Part shown: in pieces, positions 5,623 to 12,919 of the stretch
Numbering within the stretch: position 1 is the stretch's first letter
Layout of the letters: the number at the start of each line of letters is the position of its first letter
From: a virus
Virus record (IMG/VR): IMGVR_UViG_3300025162_000052
Location: 1-64,000 of that record
Length of the DNA stretch: 64,000 nucleotides
Direction: 5' to 3' (one strand)
The notes under the pieces: generated by a model
Database searches by the model: none
What the model was told of the DNA's origin: nothing
Seen by the model: the letters and a program-made list of their open reading frames with translations, nothing else
Position numbers and translations under genes: made by a program

Positions 5623-6341
5623 TTAGTGGTATAGAAATTAGTAGTAAAGTTAAATTGATAATATGTCCGATAATGGAAATATCGAGATTACCAAATTAAT
5701 ATACTACAATTTATAAAATAATGATTAATAGTTAATTAGAAGGACAAATGTATAATGTAGTTTACAATGTAAGTAAGTAAACTTGACATTATAAGTAACA
5801 CATAATTGACATAGATTCTTGGTGATGTAAATAATACTTTACTATGACTGCTGTAACTATCTGATACTGCTAAAGAGAGTCCTTCTCTTTATAATTTTTC
5901 AACTCTCAGTGAAGTTTACGTAACGTTGAGAGTTTTCGAATGAAAATGAGAATATTTCGTCTTAATTTTCAAAGACTCGTCAGAGGTTTTAGTTTATATT
6001 AGCTATTATTAATTAATTTGTTAAAATTCATAGTTGTTTTAATAGTTGGAATAGTAGTGTAGGAGTAATAGTCATTTATTACCTTTATCTCATCACTAAA
6101 CTTAACCCTTATATTATATATATATTATCTACTATATATAATATACACCTTCGCCTTATAATTGTGTAACGTTATAACTTAAACCCTTTCAAGATCAAGC
6201 CATTACATAAATTGTCCAACTATGACAACTCTGTCACTCAATTATTTAGCACTATTTTGTCCAATTGCTTAATTAACCCTAACCCTTCCCACTTACAACT
6301 GTCTGTACTTATTCAAATGTTAGGGTAATTAAGCTTTTAAA
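5623..6341. other. Gene-free segment with inverted repeats
   Basis: No credible ORF in about 720 nt. It holds perfect hairpins at 5872-5890 (AAAGAGA/TCTCTTT, followed by a T-rich stretch on the plus strand), 5901-5944 (AACTCTCA/TGAGAGTT) and 6110-6145 (11-bp pure AT inverted repeat TATATTATATA/TATATAATATA). There are also GTTTAC/GTAAAC around 5760-5785, two copies of TTGTCCAA, and several AACCCT/TAACCC runs on the plus strand between 6100 and 6300. An origin or a structured RNA is possible; neither is proven. Confidence 0.4.
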
Positions 6342-6376
6342 AGATACACTCCAACTTATAGTGTTAGAGTGTATCT
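6342..6376 (-). terminator. Rho-independent terminator of the 6383-6781 gene
   Basis: On the minus strand, AGATACACTC (6376-6367) pairs perfectly with GAGTGTATCT (6351-6342) around a 15-nt loop, followed by TTTTAAAAG. It begins 7 nt after the stop codon of the 132-aa gene, so that gene forms a monocistronic unit. Confidence 0.85.
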
Positions 6377-6382
6377 AATTTT

Positions 6383-6781
6383 TTAATGTACTAAAGACAA
6401 GTCTTCAATTGCCTGTTCGGTAGTTTTGGTAACCGGAGTAGCAATTTCATCAATGTTGAATATTTCAGCTTTACCTAATAAGGTTGAGCCTTGTAATACG
6501 TCCATTACTGAAGCTTCTGCAATTTTACTCCAATTAATTCTTCTTCCGAATGCATCAGCTTCAGCTTCATTGTAGTTAAGTAAATAAGTTTTACCAACTA
6601 CTAATCCTGTACGTTGTGCAATTGTACCACTCAAGAATAAACGATTTGGTGCTTTACCCGAAATCACTTTAAGCATTACATTTTGGGCATTGTTTTTATC
6701 TGTAGCAGAGTGTACTTTACCTGCTTTGTCTGTAAACTGGCTACGATTTTCAACTGTAGCTAATACCATTCCTGTTACCAT
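6383..6781 (-). CDS. Conserved-looking 132-aa protein, possible OB-fold or ssDNA-binding role
   Basis: A beta-rich protein with alternating hydrophobics (NVMLKVISGKAPNRLFLSGT, VVGKTYLLNYNEAEADAFG, RRINWSKI). The codon choice (CGT, GGT, AAC, TTC) is closer to the major capsid gene than to its neighbours, which suggests high expression. It has its own strong terminator and a long 5' region (6782-7226). Small, abundant, beta-rich early proteins in phages are often single-stranded DNA-binding proteins, but I see no diagnostic motif, so this is only a suggestion. Confidence 0.8.
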   Translation of the reverse strand: MVTGMVLATVENRSQFTDKAGKVHSATDKNNAQNVMLKVISGKAPNRLFLSGTIAQRTGLVVGKTYLLNYNEAEADAFGRRINWSKIAEASVMDVLQGSTLLGKAEIFNIDEIATPVTKTTEQAIEDLSLVH

Positions 6782-7226
6782 TGTATTTACGGTTTTAATA
6801 ATTTATTAATATAACAGCGTTATTTCATACGCAGAACTTGTCCATAGTTCATCAGAACTTTAGGTATCTTACACAATTGTTATAGGACTGATAACAACTG
6901 CTTGCAGAACTACCTACATAAAGTCCGGTAATTCATGGGGATTATTGTACTTAGTAAATATATTACTATATTCACTATTCGCGACCCAGTCCCCTGTTTG
7001 GTCGTCAATGTTGAGGAGTGGTATTTTGTCTAGGTGGTACTTGCTCTCAATAACATATAATTTTATAAAATTTTAAAAATTAATACTATATCATTACTTA
7101 CAAAATTTTATAAAAAATTTTTATAGCTACATTACTACTATCTCATCATATACCTTACCACTATCTACATTACTCTATAACACTCAATACTTTCTCATTT
7201 TTATAATTATAATTGTAGGAAAATTA
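6782..7226. other. Divergent control region
   Basis: No credible ORF between the divergent genes at 6781 and 7298. The first half (6800-7040) is relatively GC-rich for this genome. The second half contains an AT-only inverted repeat (TTTTATAAAATTTT around 7060 and AAAATTTTATAAAA around 7103) and then a pyrimidine-rich strand with TACATTACT repeated near 7131 and 7170. It must hold the promoter of the 132-aa gene, which I cannot locate, and is a candidate replication origin. Confidence 0.45.
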
Positions 7227-7258
7227 TTTGGTAGTCTCACTTTTTTTAATTATATTTG
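7227..7258 (+). promoter_or_regulatory. Bacteroidetes-type promoter for the rightward genes
   Basis: -33 TTTG (7227-7230, inside ATTTGGTAG at 7226-7234), a 20-nt spacer and -7 TATATTTG (7251-7258). Transcription should start near 7264, just before the first rightward gene. It matches the minus-strand promoter at 5591-5622 in the -33 nonamer and spacing. Confidence 0.8.
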
Positions 7259-7297
7259 CACATAATTTAAATGATATGTTTAATTAATTTGTTGAAT

Positions 7298-7480
7298 ATG
7301 AGGAAATTGATTATTACGGTTGGCGTGATTAGTATATTTGTAGTTATGTTGTATGGTGTGGCTATTATGATGATAGATAGGGTTAATACTAGGATAGATC
7401 ATCGTATAGATAGTTTACAAAAGAGTATAGATAGTGTATTATACATACGTAAATTAGACAGTTTGACACATGGAAAGTAA
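7298..7480 (+). CDS. Small membrane protein, 60 aa
   Basis: I prefer the ATG at 7298 (MRKLIITVGVISIF). The in-frame ATG at 7271 would leave only 6-8 nt of leader after the expected transcription start. One N-terminal transmembrane segment (about residues 4-25, LIITVGVISIFVVMLYGVAI) is followed by a short helical tail with a heptad pattern (RIDHRIDSLQKSIDSVLYIR), likely a coiled coil. It is the first gene after the promoter, so it would be expressed early. Superinfection exclusion or a membrane anchor are possible roles, not shown. Confidence 0.6.
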   Translation: MRKLIITVGVISIFVVMLYGVAIMMIDRVNTRIDHRIDSLQKSIDSVLYIRKLDSLTHGK

Positions 7481-7532
7481 ATATTATGTACCGGAAATAG
7501 ATGAATTTTGTACTGATATTCCACTAAAATGA
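7470..7532 (+). CDS. Putative 20-aa peptide
   Basis: ATG at 7470 opens a 20-codon frame that overlaps the upstream stop and whose TGA overlaps the next ATG (ATGA), the usual coupling pattern here. It reads MESKYYVPEIDEFCTDIPLK. The segment YYVPEIDEF resembles the start of a common gut-phage protein family (YxPxIEEFxxGFEYE), so this may be a truncated remnant. It may also be only a coupling ORF. Confidence 0.35.
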   Translation: MESKYYVPEIDEFCTDIPLK

Positions 7533-8317
7533 AAGGTACATTGAAACATAATAACCCACATAAAAAGTCTATAGAATTAGATAAAGAAGGTAAACATTAT
7601 ATAATAGAGGGTGTTTCATTAGAAAGAGTTACACATTGGTTAGAGCAATATACTAAACCATTTGAGCCTATGAATACAGCTATAGGAGTACGACATTCTC
7701 ATAAGACAAAAGGAGAACCATCATTATCTCCAGATAAGTTAGTCCACTACTGGAACTTAAATAGTAAGCGTAGTAATTCTTACGGTACAGGAACACATTG
7801 TTTTGCAGAAATGTATATAATGGATAATGAAAATACTATACCTGATTTACCACGAGAAAAAGCAGTAGTATTATTCTTACAAGATATATTGAAAGATTAT
7901 AAAGTAATAGGTGTTGAGTTAAGAGTGTATTCTAAAAAGTATAAATTAGCAGGTACTATTGATCTACTATTACAACATTCCAGTACAGGAAAATATTTAA
8001 TAGTAGATTGGAAAACATCTAGTAATATAGATAAGACTTATAATAAGTTAAAAGAACCATTTAAATTATTCCCACAGAGTAAGAGAATGGAGTATGAATT
8101 ACAACTAGGGGCTTATAAGTTATTGGGTTTCATTGAGTTACCAAACCATCTGATTCTACGAGTTAAACCTGATGAGTTTGAAACATCAAAACTAGTTATA
8201 TTGAATGGTAATGGAACATATTCAATAGAATTAGTAAATCATATTCCTGAACAATTGATACAGGAAGAACTTGAAAAACGCGCTGATTATGAAGAAGAAA
8301 TTAAAGGATTACTATAA
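7529..8317 (+). CDS. PD-(D/E)XK nuclease (RecB/Cas4-like exonuclease)
   Basis: Residues about 145-175 carry the nuclease core: a Glu upstream (VIGVELRVYS), GTIDLLL with the metal-binding Asp, then VDWKTS (the D/E-x-K motif), followed by a helix with a Gln in LQLGAYKLLGF, like the QxxxY motif of RecB-family nucleases. The family degrades or trims DNA ends in recombination and replication. It is an early gene directly downstream of the promoter and overlaps its successor by 1 nt (TAATG). A PD-(D/E)XK nuclease is common in crAss-like phages. Confidence 0.85.
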   Translation: MKGTLKHNNPHKKSIELDKEGKHYIIEGVSLERVTHWLEQYTKPFEPMNTAIGVRHSHKTKGEPSLSPDKLVHYWNLNSKRSNSYGTGTHCFAEMYIMDNENTIPDLPREKAVVLFLQDILKDYKVIGVELRVYSKKYKLAGTIDLLLQHSSTGKYLIVDWKTSSNIDKTYNKLKEPFKLFPQSKRMEYELQLGAYKLLGFIELPNHLILRVKPDEFETSKLVILNGNGTYSIELVNHIPEQLIQEELEKRADYEEEIKGLL

Positions 8318-8700
8318 TGAGTAAAATATTTGATAACCTATCAATAATAAATAAACCATATACATTTGAAGAGTTTAAAACTGTTATGTATAAGAAATAT
8401 AATAAACCACGTAAATTAGGAGGGTTAATAGATGGTAATGGACAAGTTATTGATATTTTTGAAGTCCCAATTAGATACCCTTTATTATTACGAAATAAAG
8501 GAATACTTGAATTAACTAATGATAATTGGTTAGAGTTATATGAACAGTATTTAAGAGAATGGGATCTACAATATAAAACTGTAGAATATTTAAAATGGAG
8601 AGACAGTATGTTAGATATACCAGCTATAATACAACCAGAGTATTTAGAAATAGATTTACAATACGAAGATCCAAATAATAGACGTAATGGATTATGGTAA
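8317..8700 (+). CDS. Hypothetical protein, 127 aa
   Basis: Hydrophilic protein with many Tyr, Leu and Trp. N-terminal YTFEEFKTVMYKKYNKP looks helical and the C-terminal half ends in an acidic tail before NNRRNGLW. No known motif. The start ATG overlaps the nuclease stop by one base, so the two are coupled, and its 3' end overlaps the next small membrane protein gene by 7 nt. Confidence 0.75.
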   Translation: MSKIFDNLSIINKPYTFEEFKTVMYKKYNKPRKLGGLIDGNGQVIDIFEVPIRYPLLLRNKGILELTNDNWLELYEQYLREWDLQYKTVEYLKWRDSMLDIPAIIQPEYLEIDLQYEDPNNRRNGLW

Positions 8701-8807
8701 ATGAAATAGATTTAGAAAAAAAAGAATACGAAGGATGTTTATTTATATTAATAGTAATACTAACTATATCATGTTTAATCGGATTAATATATGGATACTT
8801 CTTTTAA
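8694..8807 (+). CDS. Small membrane protein, 37 aa
   Basis: Starts ATG at 8694 inside the end of the upstream gene and stops at 8807 inside the start of the glycosyltransferase. A charged N-terminus (MVNEIDLEKKEYEG) is followed by one transmembrane segment (residues about 15-36, CLFILIVILTISCLIGLIYG). Both overlaps and the clear hydrophobic segment support it as a real gene. Function unknown; it may act at the host membrane early in infection. Confidence 0.6.
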   Translation: MVNEIDLEKKEYEGCLFILIVILTISCLIGLIYGYFF

Positions 8808-9843
8808 TTCTAAATTCCTGGTACTCAGTTATTTACCACGCACTGCTTGTCCATTGTATAGACTAATTAATCCATACTCTAAGTTATCATCAATGGGTGT
8901 AGGAACAAAGATATTAGAGTGTGATGGTGATATAAAGATGAGAAAGAGTGATTTTAATGAGTATAAATATATAGTACTACATACAGGATTTTGTAGTTTA
9001 GAGTTAATTAAACAACTCCATAGTATAGGTAAAATTGTAATAGTAGATAGTGATGATTATCATATATTGCCAGAATATCATGTATTACATAAGTTTTATA
9101 AAACATCCAATACAGATAGAATAAGTAGTGTACTACGAGCAGCAGATATAATAACAACTACTAATGAGTTTTTAGCGGATAAATTAAAAGAGTATAATAA
9201 AAATGTATTTGTAATACCTAACTTTATACATCAAAGTGAGTATATGTATTTTCCACAAGTACAGGAAAAGGATTATAGTAAATTAAAAATTGCATATACT
9301 GGTGGTACTTGTCATCGTCAAGATATAGATGTAATTAAAGGATTAAATAGAGAATTAATGAAAAACAGTATAAACTATGAACTACATCTATATGGTAAAG
9401 GAAAAAATAAAGAGTTTGACCATTATTTTAATTTACTCACAGATAATGGAAAATATGTAGATAATTTAGTATATCATGATTTTGTGGAAACTAAAGATTA
9501 TTATTCTATATTCAATGATTTTAATATAGTATTAGCACCTTTAAAAATTGATACATTCAATAAATGTAAAAGTAATTTAAAATATTTAGAAGCTACATAT
9601 TTTAAATGTATACTAGCTGCAAGTAATATAAGTACATATAGTAAGGACATCAATAATGGGCATAATGGAATATTATTTAGTAATATAAAGGAATTAGTGA
9701 GTAAATTACAATTAATAGAGCATAGACTTAAATTAGTATTACCAGAAATAATAAATTTAGCTGAAGAACAAATAGAAGAAGAATATAATATTAACCAGAT
9801 AATGGAAAATTTTTTAAAACAACTTAACACATGGAGAGTATAA
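8791..9843 (+). CDS. Glycosyltransferase, GT4-like (GT-B fold)
   Basis: 350 aa with a two-lobe pattern typical of GT-B enzymes. The N-lobe has ACPLYRLINPYSKLSSMG, IVIVDSDDY and a conserved AADIITTTNEFLADKL followed by VFVIPNFI. The C-lobe starts with KIAYTGGTCHRQDI and contains LAPLKIDTFNKCKSNLKYLE and ILFSNIKELVSKL. Such enzymes move a sugar from a nucleotide donor to an acceptor. It is the first of four sugar/methyl transfer genes in a row. The acceptor (host glycan, phage DNA or virion) is unknown. Confidence 0.8.
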   Translation: MDTSFNSKFLVLSYLPRTACPLYRLINPYSKLSSMGVGTKILECDGDIKMRKSDFNEYKYIVLHTGFCSLELIKQLHSIGKIVIVDSDDYHILPEYHVLHKFYKTSNTDRISSVLRAADIITTTNEFLADKLKEYNKNVFVIPNFIHQSEYMYFPQVQEKDYSKLKIAYTGGTCHRQDIDVIKGLNRELMKNSINYELHLYGKGKNKEFDHYFNLLTDNGKYVDNLVYHDFVETKDYYSIFNDFNIVLAPLKIDTFNKCKSNLKYLEATYFKCILAASNISTYSKDINNGHNGILFSNIKELVSKLQLIEHRLKLVLPEIINLAEEQIEEEYNINQIMENFLKQLNTWRV

Positions 9844-10475
9844 ATCCATATATTGCTATTTATACACACAAGGTAAAGGAATATTGTGACAAAGAGTTTT
9901 TTGAACAACCTGAATTAAAAAAGTATAAGTATTATATAGTAGATAATACCAATGATAATTTAGAGTATTTTAATAAGTTAAAAACATTATATACTAATAA
10001 TATAACTCATATTGATATACCTATTACACCTAAAGAATCATTATTTAGAAGGAATGTAGTAGAATCAGTAAATTATTTACGTAATGATTTTATTAGTAAA
10101 CCTGAGTATGATAATTTTATTATAATAGAAAGTGATTTAATACTTCCTGATAACGGAATAGAAATGTTATATAATAGTATAAGTAAAACTGTTAATTGGG
10201 GAATTATAGGAGGACTATATTATAAAGGATTTCATGATTATAATAAAATAGGAGTACAGCAAACTCATCATGTATTAAGTGGTTGTTCATTGTATAATAG
10301 AAAATTAATAGAAGATACTGTATTTAGAATAGATGATAGTAATAAAGGAGCATTTCCAGATGCATGGATGAGTGTAGATGCTGGGGATAAAGGTTATAAT
10401 TTATATAATAATCATGATATTAAATGTAAACATTTACATGCTAAAGATGGACATAGAGGATGGAACAAACTATAA
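9831..10475 (+). CDS. Glycosyltransferase-like protein (GT-A type), 214 aa
   Basis: Begins inside the end of the GT4 gene. The order of elements fits a small GT-A nucleotide-sugar transferase: INPYIAIYTHKV, KYYIVDNTNDN, FRRNVVESVNYLRN, IIIESDLILP (a DxD-like ESD), GLYYKGFH, then HHVLSGCSLYNRKLIE and DAWMSVDAGDKGYNLY near the C-terminus, typical of an acceptor-site region. Family assignment is by pattern only. It overlaps the methyltransferase gene by 16 nt. Confidence 0.65.
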   Translation: MESINPYIAIYTHKVKEYCDKEFFEQPELKKYKYYIVDNTNDNLEYFNKLKTLYTNNITHIDIPITPKESLFRRNVVESVNYLRNDFISKPEYDNFIIIESDLILPDNGIEMLYNSISKTVNWGIIGGLYYKGFHDYNKIGVQQTHHVLSGCSLYNRKLIEDTVFRIDDSNKGAFPDAWMSVDAGDKGYNLYNNHDIKCKHLHAKDGHRGWNKL

Positions 10476-11017
10476 TTGAGTATAAACCAACAATATTTAA
10501 TACACCTAAAAAGTTAATAAAATTAGGTACTGCGTGGGTAGGATTAGAATCTATAATATATGATATACTTGTTAGGTTTAATATAAATACAAATATTGCA
10601 TTAGAATTTGGAGTAGAGTGGGGGTTTTCTACAGCAGCATTTGCAAATTATTTTACTCAAGTAGTAGGTGTAGATACTTTTACAGGAGATATACATAGTG
10701 GGGTAAAACAATGTCATTTAAATAGTACAAAAGAAAATTTAAAAGATTTTGATAATATAGTACTAATAAAAAGTGATTATAAAGAGTTTATAAAAAATAA
10801 TAAAAATCGTTATAATTTAATACATGTAGATATAGTTCATGATTATGAACATACTTATGAATGTGGGTTATGGTCAGTTAATCATAGTGATGTGACATTG
10901 TTTCATGATACAGTATCTTTTAATGATGTTAATAATGCTGTGAAAGATATATGTAAATTAATTGGTAAAACTTATTATAATTATCCAAAACATTATGGAT
11001 TGGGAATAATAGTATGA
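10460..11017 (+). CDS. SAM-dependent methyltransferase (class I)
   Basis: 185 aa. Motif I is seen as IALEFGVEWGFSTAAFA (E-x-G-x-x-x-G), followed by VVGVDTFTGD, IVLIKSDYKEF and NLIHVDIVHDYEHTY (the acidic motif with the HVD seen in Methyltransf_24-type enzymes), and VTLFHDTVSF. These enzymes methylate small molecules or sugars from S-adenosylmethionine. Its place between glycosyltransferases suggests sugar O-methylation. It overlaps the next gene by 4 nt (ATGA). Confidence 0.75.
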   Translation: MEQTIIEYKPTIFNTPKKLIKLGTAWVGLESIIYDILVRFNINTNIALEFGVEWGFSTAAFANYFTQVVGVDTFTGDIHSGVKQCHLNSTKENLKDFDNIVLIKSDYKEFIKNNKNRYNLIHVDIVHDYEHTYECGLWSVNHSDVTLFHDTVSFNDVNNAVKDICKLIGKTYYNYPKHYGLGIIV

Positions 11018-11715
11018 TAGATTTATTTACATTTTGTTATAACGAAGAGTTTATGATACCATTTTTTATAAGGCACTATAGTACTATAGTAGATAGTATA
11101 ACAGTATATGATAATAAAAGTACTGATAGATCATGTGAAATATTAATATACGAATGTCTTAAATATAGAATTCCATTAACTATTATAAAATATGATACGG
11201 AAAATCAGCAAGATGAATTCAAATTAATAGAATTAAAAAGTACAGTGTGGAAAGATTCTAAAGCTGATTATGTAATAGTATGTGATATGGATGAATTTAT
11301 AGATTTATGTAACTTTGAAAATGAATTAGAAAAAAGATATAGTATTTATAAATTAGAAGGGTATCAAATGTATAGTAAATTAGAAGAATTAGAATATTTA
11401 AAACCTATAACGGAACAAATTAGAACAGGAATAAAAGATACATTATATGATAAATGTATATTATTCAAACCTACTATAAATGAAATAAAATATAGTGTAG
11501 GCGCACACGTATGTTATAATGATAATATATACAATAGTAATATAAAATTATTACATTATAAAAATATAGGAATTAATAGAACTTTAAAATTATTTAAAGA
11601 ACGTCAATTTAGAACTAATAAAATGTTTGAATTAAATATGGATTGGCATTATAGATTACCACAACAAGAAATAATAGATAAATTTGAAATTGGAACTAAA
11701 CAACAAATAATTTAA
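11014..11715 (+). CDS. Glycosyltransferase family 2-like / GT92-like
   Basis: 233 aa starting IDLFTFCYNEEFMIPFFIRHY, followed by ITVYDNKSTDRSCEIL and VCDMDEFID. This is the signature of the group that begins with a CYNE motif, D-N-x-S-x-D and a D-x-D metal site. C-terminal HYRLPQQEI is consistent with the same group. It transfers a sugar from a nucleotide donor. Last of the four-gene transferase cassette and coupled to the methyltransferase by an ATGA overlap. Confidence 0.78.
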   Translation: MIDLFTFCYNEEFMIPFFIRHYSTIVDSITVYDNKSTDRSCEILIYECLKYRIPLTIIKYDTENQQDEFKLIELKSTVWKDSKADYVIVCDMDEFIDLCNFENELEKRYSIYKLEGYQMYSKLEELEYLKPITEQIRTGIKDTLYDKCILFKPTINEIKYSVGAHVCYNDNIYNSNIKLLHYKNIGINRTLKLFKERQFRTNKMFELNMDWHYRLPQQEIIDKFEIGTKQQII

Positions 11716-11716
11716 T

Positions 11717-11887
11717 ATGCCAGTAACAACATATCCTATTAACGGAAAAGGTGAAAATGAATATTGTGTAGATGAAATTATACAATATACAGATGATGTA
11801 GATTATCAAAAAAGTTCACCAACAATATTTGAAACTAATTTTGAACAAAAACTATTTGGAATAAATGAGCAAACTGAAAAAGACTAA
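11717..11887 (+). CDS. Hypothetical small acidic protein, 56 aa
   Basis: ATG at 11717 is 2 nt after the stop of the glycosyltransferase, and the frame ends TAA at 11887, overlapping the next gene by 23 nt. Sequence begins MPVTTYPINGKGENEYCVDE. Acidic, without membrane segment or known motif. Tight packing between two real genes supports it. Confidence 0.5.
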   Translation: MPVTTYPINGKGENEYCVDEIIQYTDDVDYQKSSPTIFETNFEQKLFGINEQTEKD

Positions 11888-12296
11888 AATAATTGATGAA
11901 GATTTAATCACAATTGAAAGTGATTTTAAAAAAGCTATAATTAATCAATCTCATAGTTTATATAAACCTAAATATTATAAAGCAGGAGAATTTGATGTAA
12001 TAGAATTCTGTAATAGACATGAATTAGGGTTTAGTGAAGGTAATATAATTAAATATATAACACGTGCTGGAAAGAAAGATAGTAAGACTAAATTAGAAGA
12101 TTTAAATAAAGCTAAAGAATATTTAGATAGATTAATTAAATGGAATAACACTAATATAATAAGTATTGATTTAGCAAGTAAAGAATATGGAGACACATAT
12201 AAACAACTACAAAAAGAAGTACCTGATATGGATGAAGATTATTATTTAAGAAATACTATAAATATAATTAAAAATAAACGTTTGAATAATGAATGA
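11865..12296 (+). CDS. DUF3310 protein (phage nucleotide kinase-like)
   Basis: 143 aa. Residues about 33-92 carry the DUF3310 pattern: PKYYKAGEFDVIEFCNRHEL, then GNIIKYITRAGKKDSKTKLE and DLNKAKEYLDRLI. The family is widespread in phages and is often named nucleotide kinase-like, though its biochemical role is poorly defined. The N-terminal 30 residues and a C-terminal tail to about residue 143 are additions. It overlaps both neighbours. Confidence 0.85.
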   Translation: MSKLKKTKIIDEDLITIESDFKKAIINQSHSLYKPKYYKAGEFDVIEFCNRHELGFSEGNIIKYITRAGKKDSKTKLEDLNKAKEYLDRLIKWNNTNIISIDLASKEYGDTYKQLQKEVPDMDEDYYLRNTINIIKNKRLNNE

Positions 12297-12564
12297 ACAA
12301 AAACAACAAGAATTACAACTTAAAGTCGAGAAAGCACAAAAAGAAGGATTAATGTTATATCCATTTGATATAGTTACTAATCAAGAGACTGGAGAATATG
12401 AGAGAGTAGTATTATTTGAAGAAGAATTAACAGATGAACATAAACAATATTTACTACAGAACTTAACTCAATTATTTAGAACATTACCAAAAGATGTACA
12501 AGATAAGTTTGTACAAATAGTTAGTAAAACTAAATTAACTGATAAATTAATAATTACAAATTAA
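12289..12564 (+). CDS. Hypothetical protein, 91 aa
   Basis: Starts ATGAATGAACAA, overlapping the DUF3310 stop by 8 nt. N-terminus is Gln/Lys-rich and helical (MNEQKQQELQLKVEKAQKEG), the remainder has LFEEELTDEHKQYLLQNL and a Lys/Thr-rich C-terminus. No family recognised. Probably a small regulatory or structural accessory protein, but nothing in the sequence shows this. Confidence 0.7.
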   Translation: MNEQKQQELQLKVEKAQKEGLMLYPFDIVTNQETGEYERVVLFEEELTDEHKQYLLQNLTQLFRTLPKDVQDKFVQIVSKTKLTDKLIITN

Positions 12565-12569
12565 ATAAT

Positions 12570-12917
12570 ATGCAAATAGAAAATTTTGATAAATTACAAG
12601 AATTAAGTGAAGATTATAAAACCTATTCTGAAGTAGTAAAAGAATATGAGAAGTATTTAGAAATAGGTGAAGTAGGAATGATTAAAATTGATTTAGTAGC
12701 TAAAGATAATTTATGTGTAGAAGATCATAAATTAGTAGTTGAAAATCCATTAACACAAGGATCAATACATAGAGCTTTTAGTAAAGGAAAAAGAATATAT
12801 ACTATAGGTAGTAAAGATAAAGAAATGGGTGAAACAATGTGGAAATTTATGATAAATTTCTATAAAGAAAAAGCTAATAAAATTAAAGAAGAATTTGAGT
12901 CAATTAAAATTAAATAA
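12570..12917 (+). CDS. Hypothetical protein, 115 aa
   Basis: Charged helical protein with a central segment HKLVVENPLTQGSIHRAFSK and a C-terminal coiled-coil-like helix (MINFYKEKANKIKEEFESIK). It sits 5 nt after its predecessor and 2 nt before the ferritin gene. No known motif and no iron-related residues that I can identify, so its link to ferritin is only positional. Confidence 0.7.
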   Translation: MQIENFDKLQELSEDYKTYSEVVKEYEKYLEIGEVGMIKIDLVAKDNLCVEDHKLVVENPLTQGSIHRAFSKGKRIYTIGSKDKEMGETMWKFMINFYKEKANKIKEEFESIKIK

Positions 12918-12919
12918 CT

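Noticed and set aside
5872-5900. Plus-strand terminator (AAAGAGA hairpin followed by ATAATTTTT)
   Set aside because: No plus-strand gene lies upstream that it could end; kept only as part of the structured gene-free region.
9501-9908. 135-codon minus-strand frame with hydrophobic segments
   Set aside because: It is antisense to the end of the GT4-like gene and the start of the next; the plus-strand frames have clear family motifs.
12570-12917. Ferritin partner or iron-related protein by position
   Set aside because: No haem, Fe-S or metal-binding motif is visible; adjacency alone is not enough.
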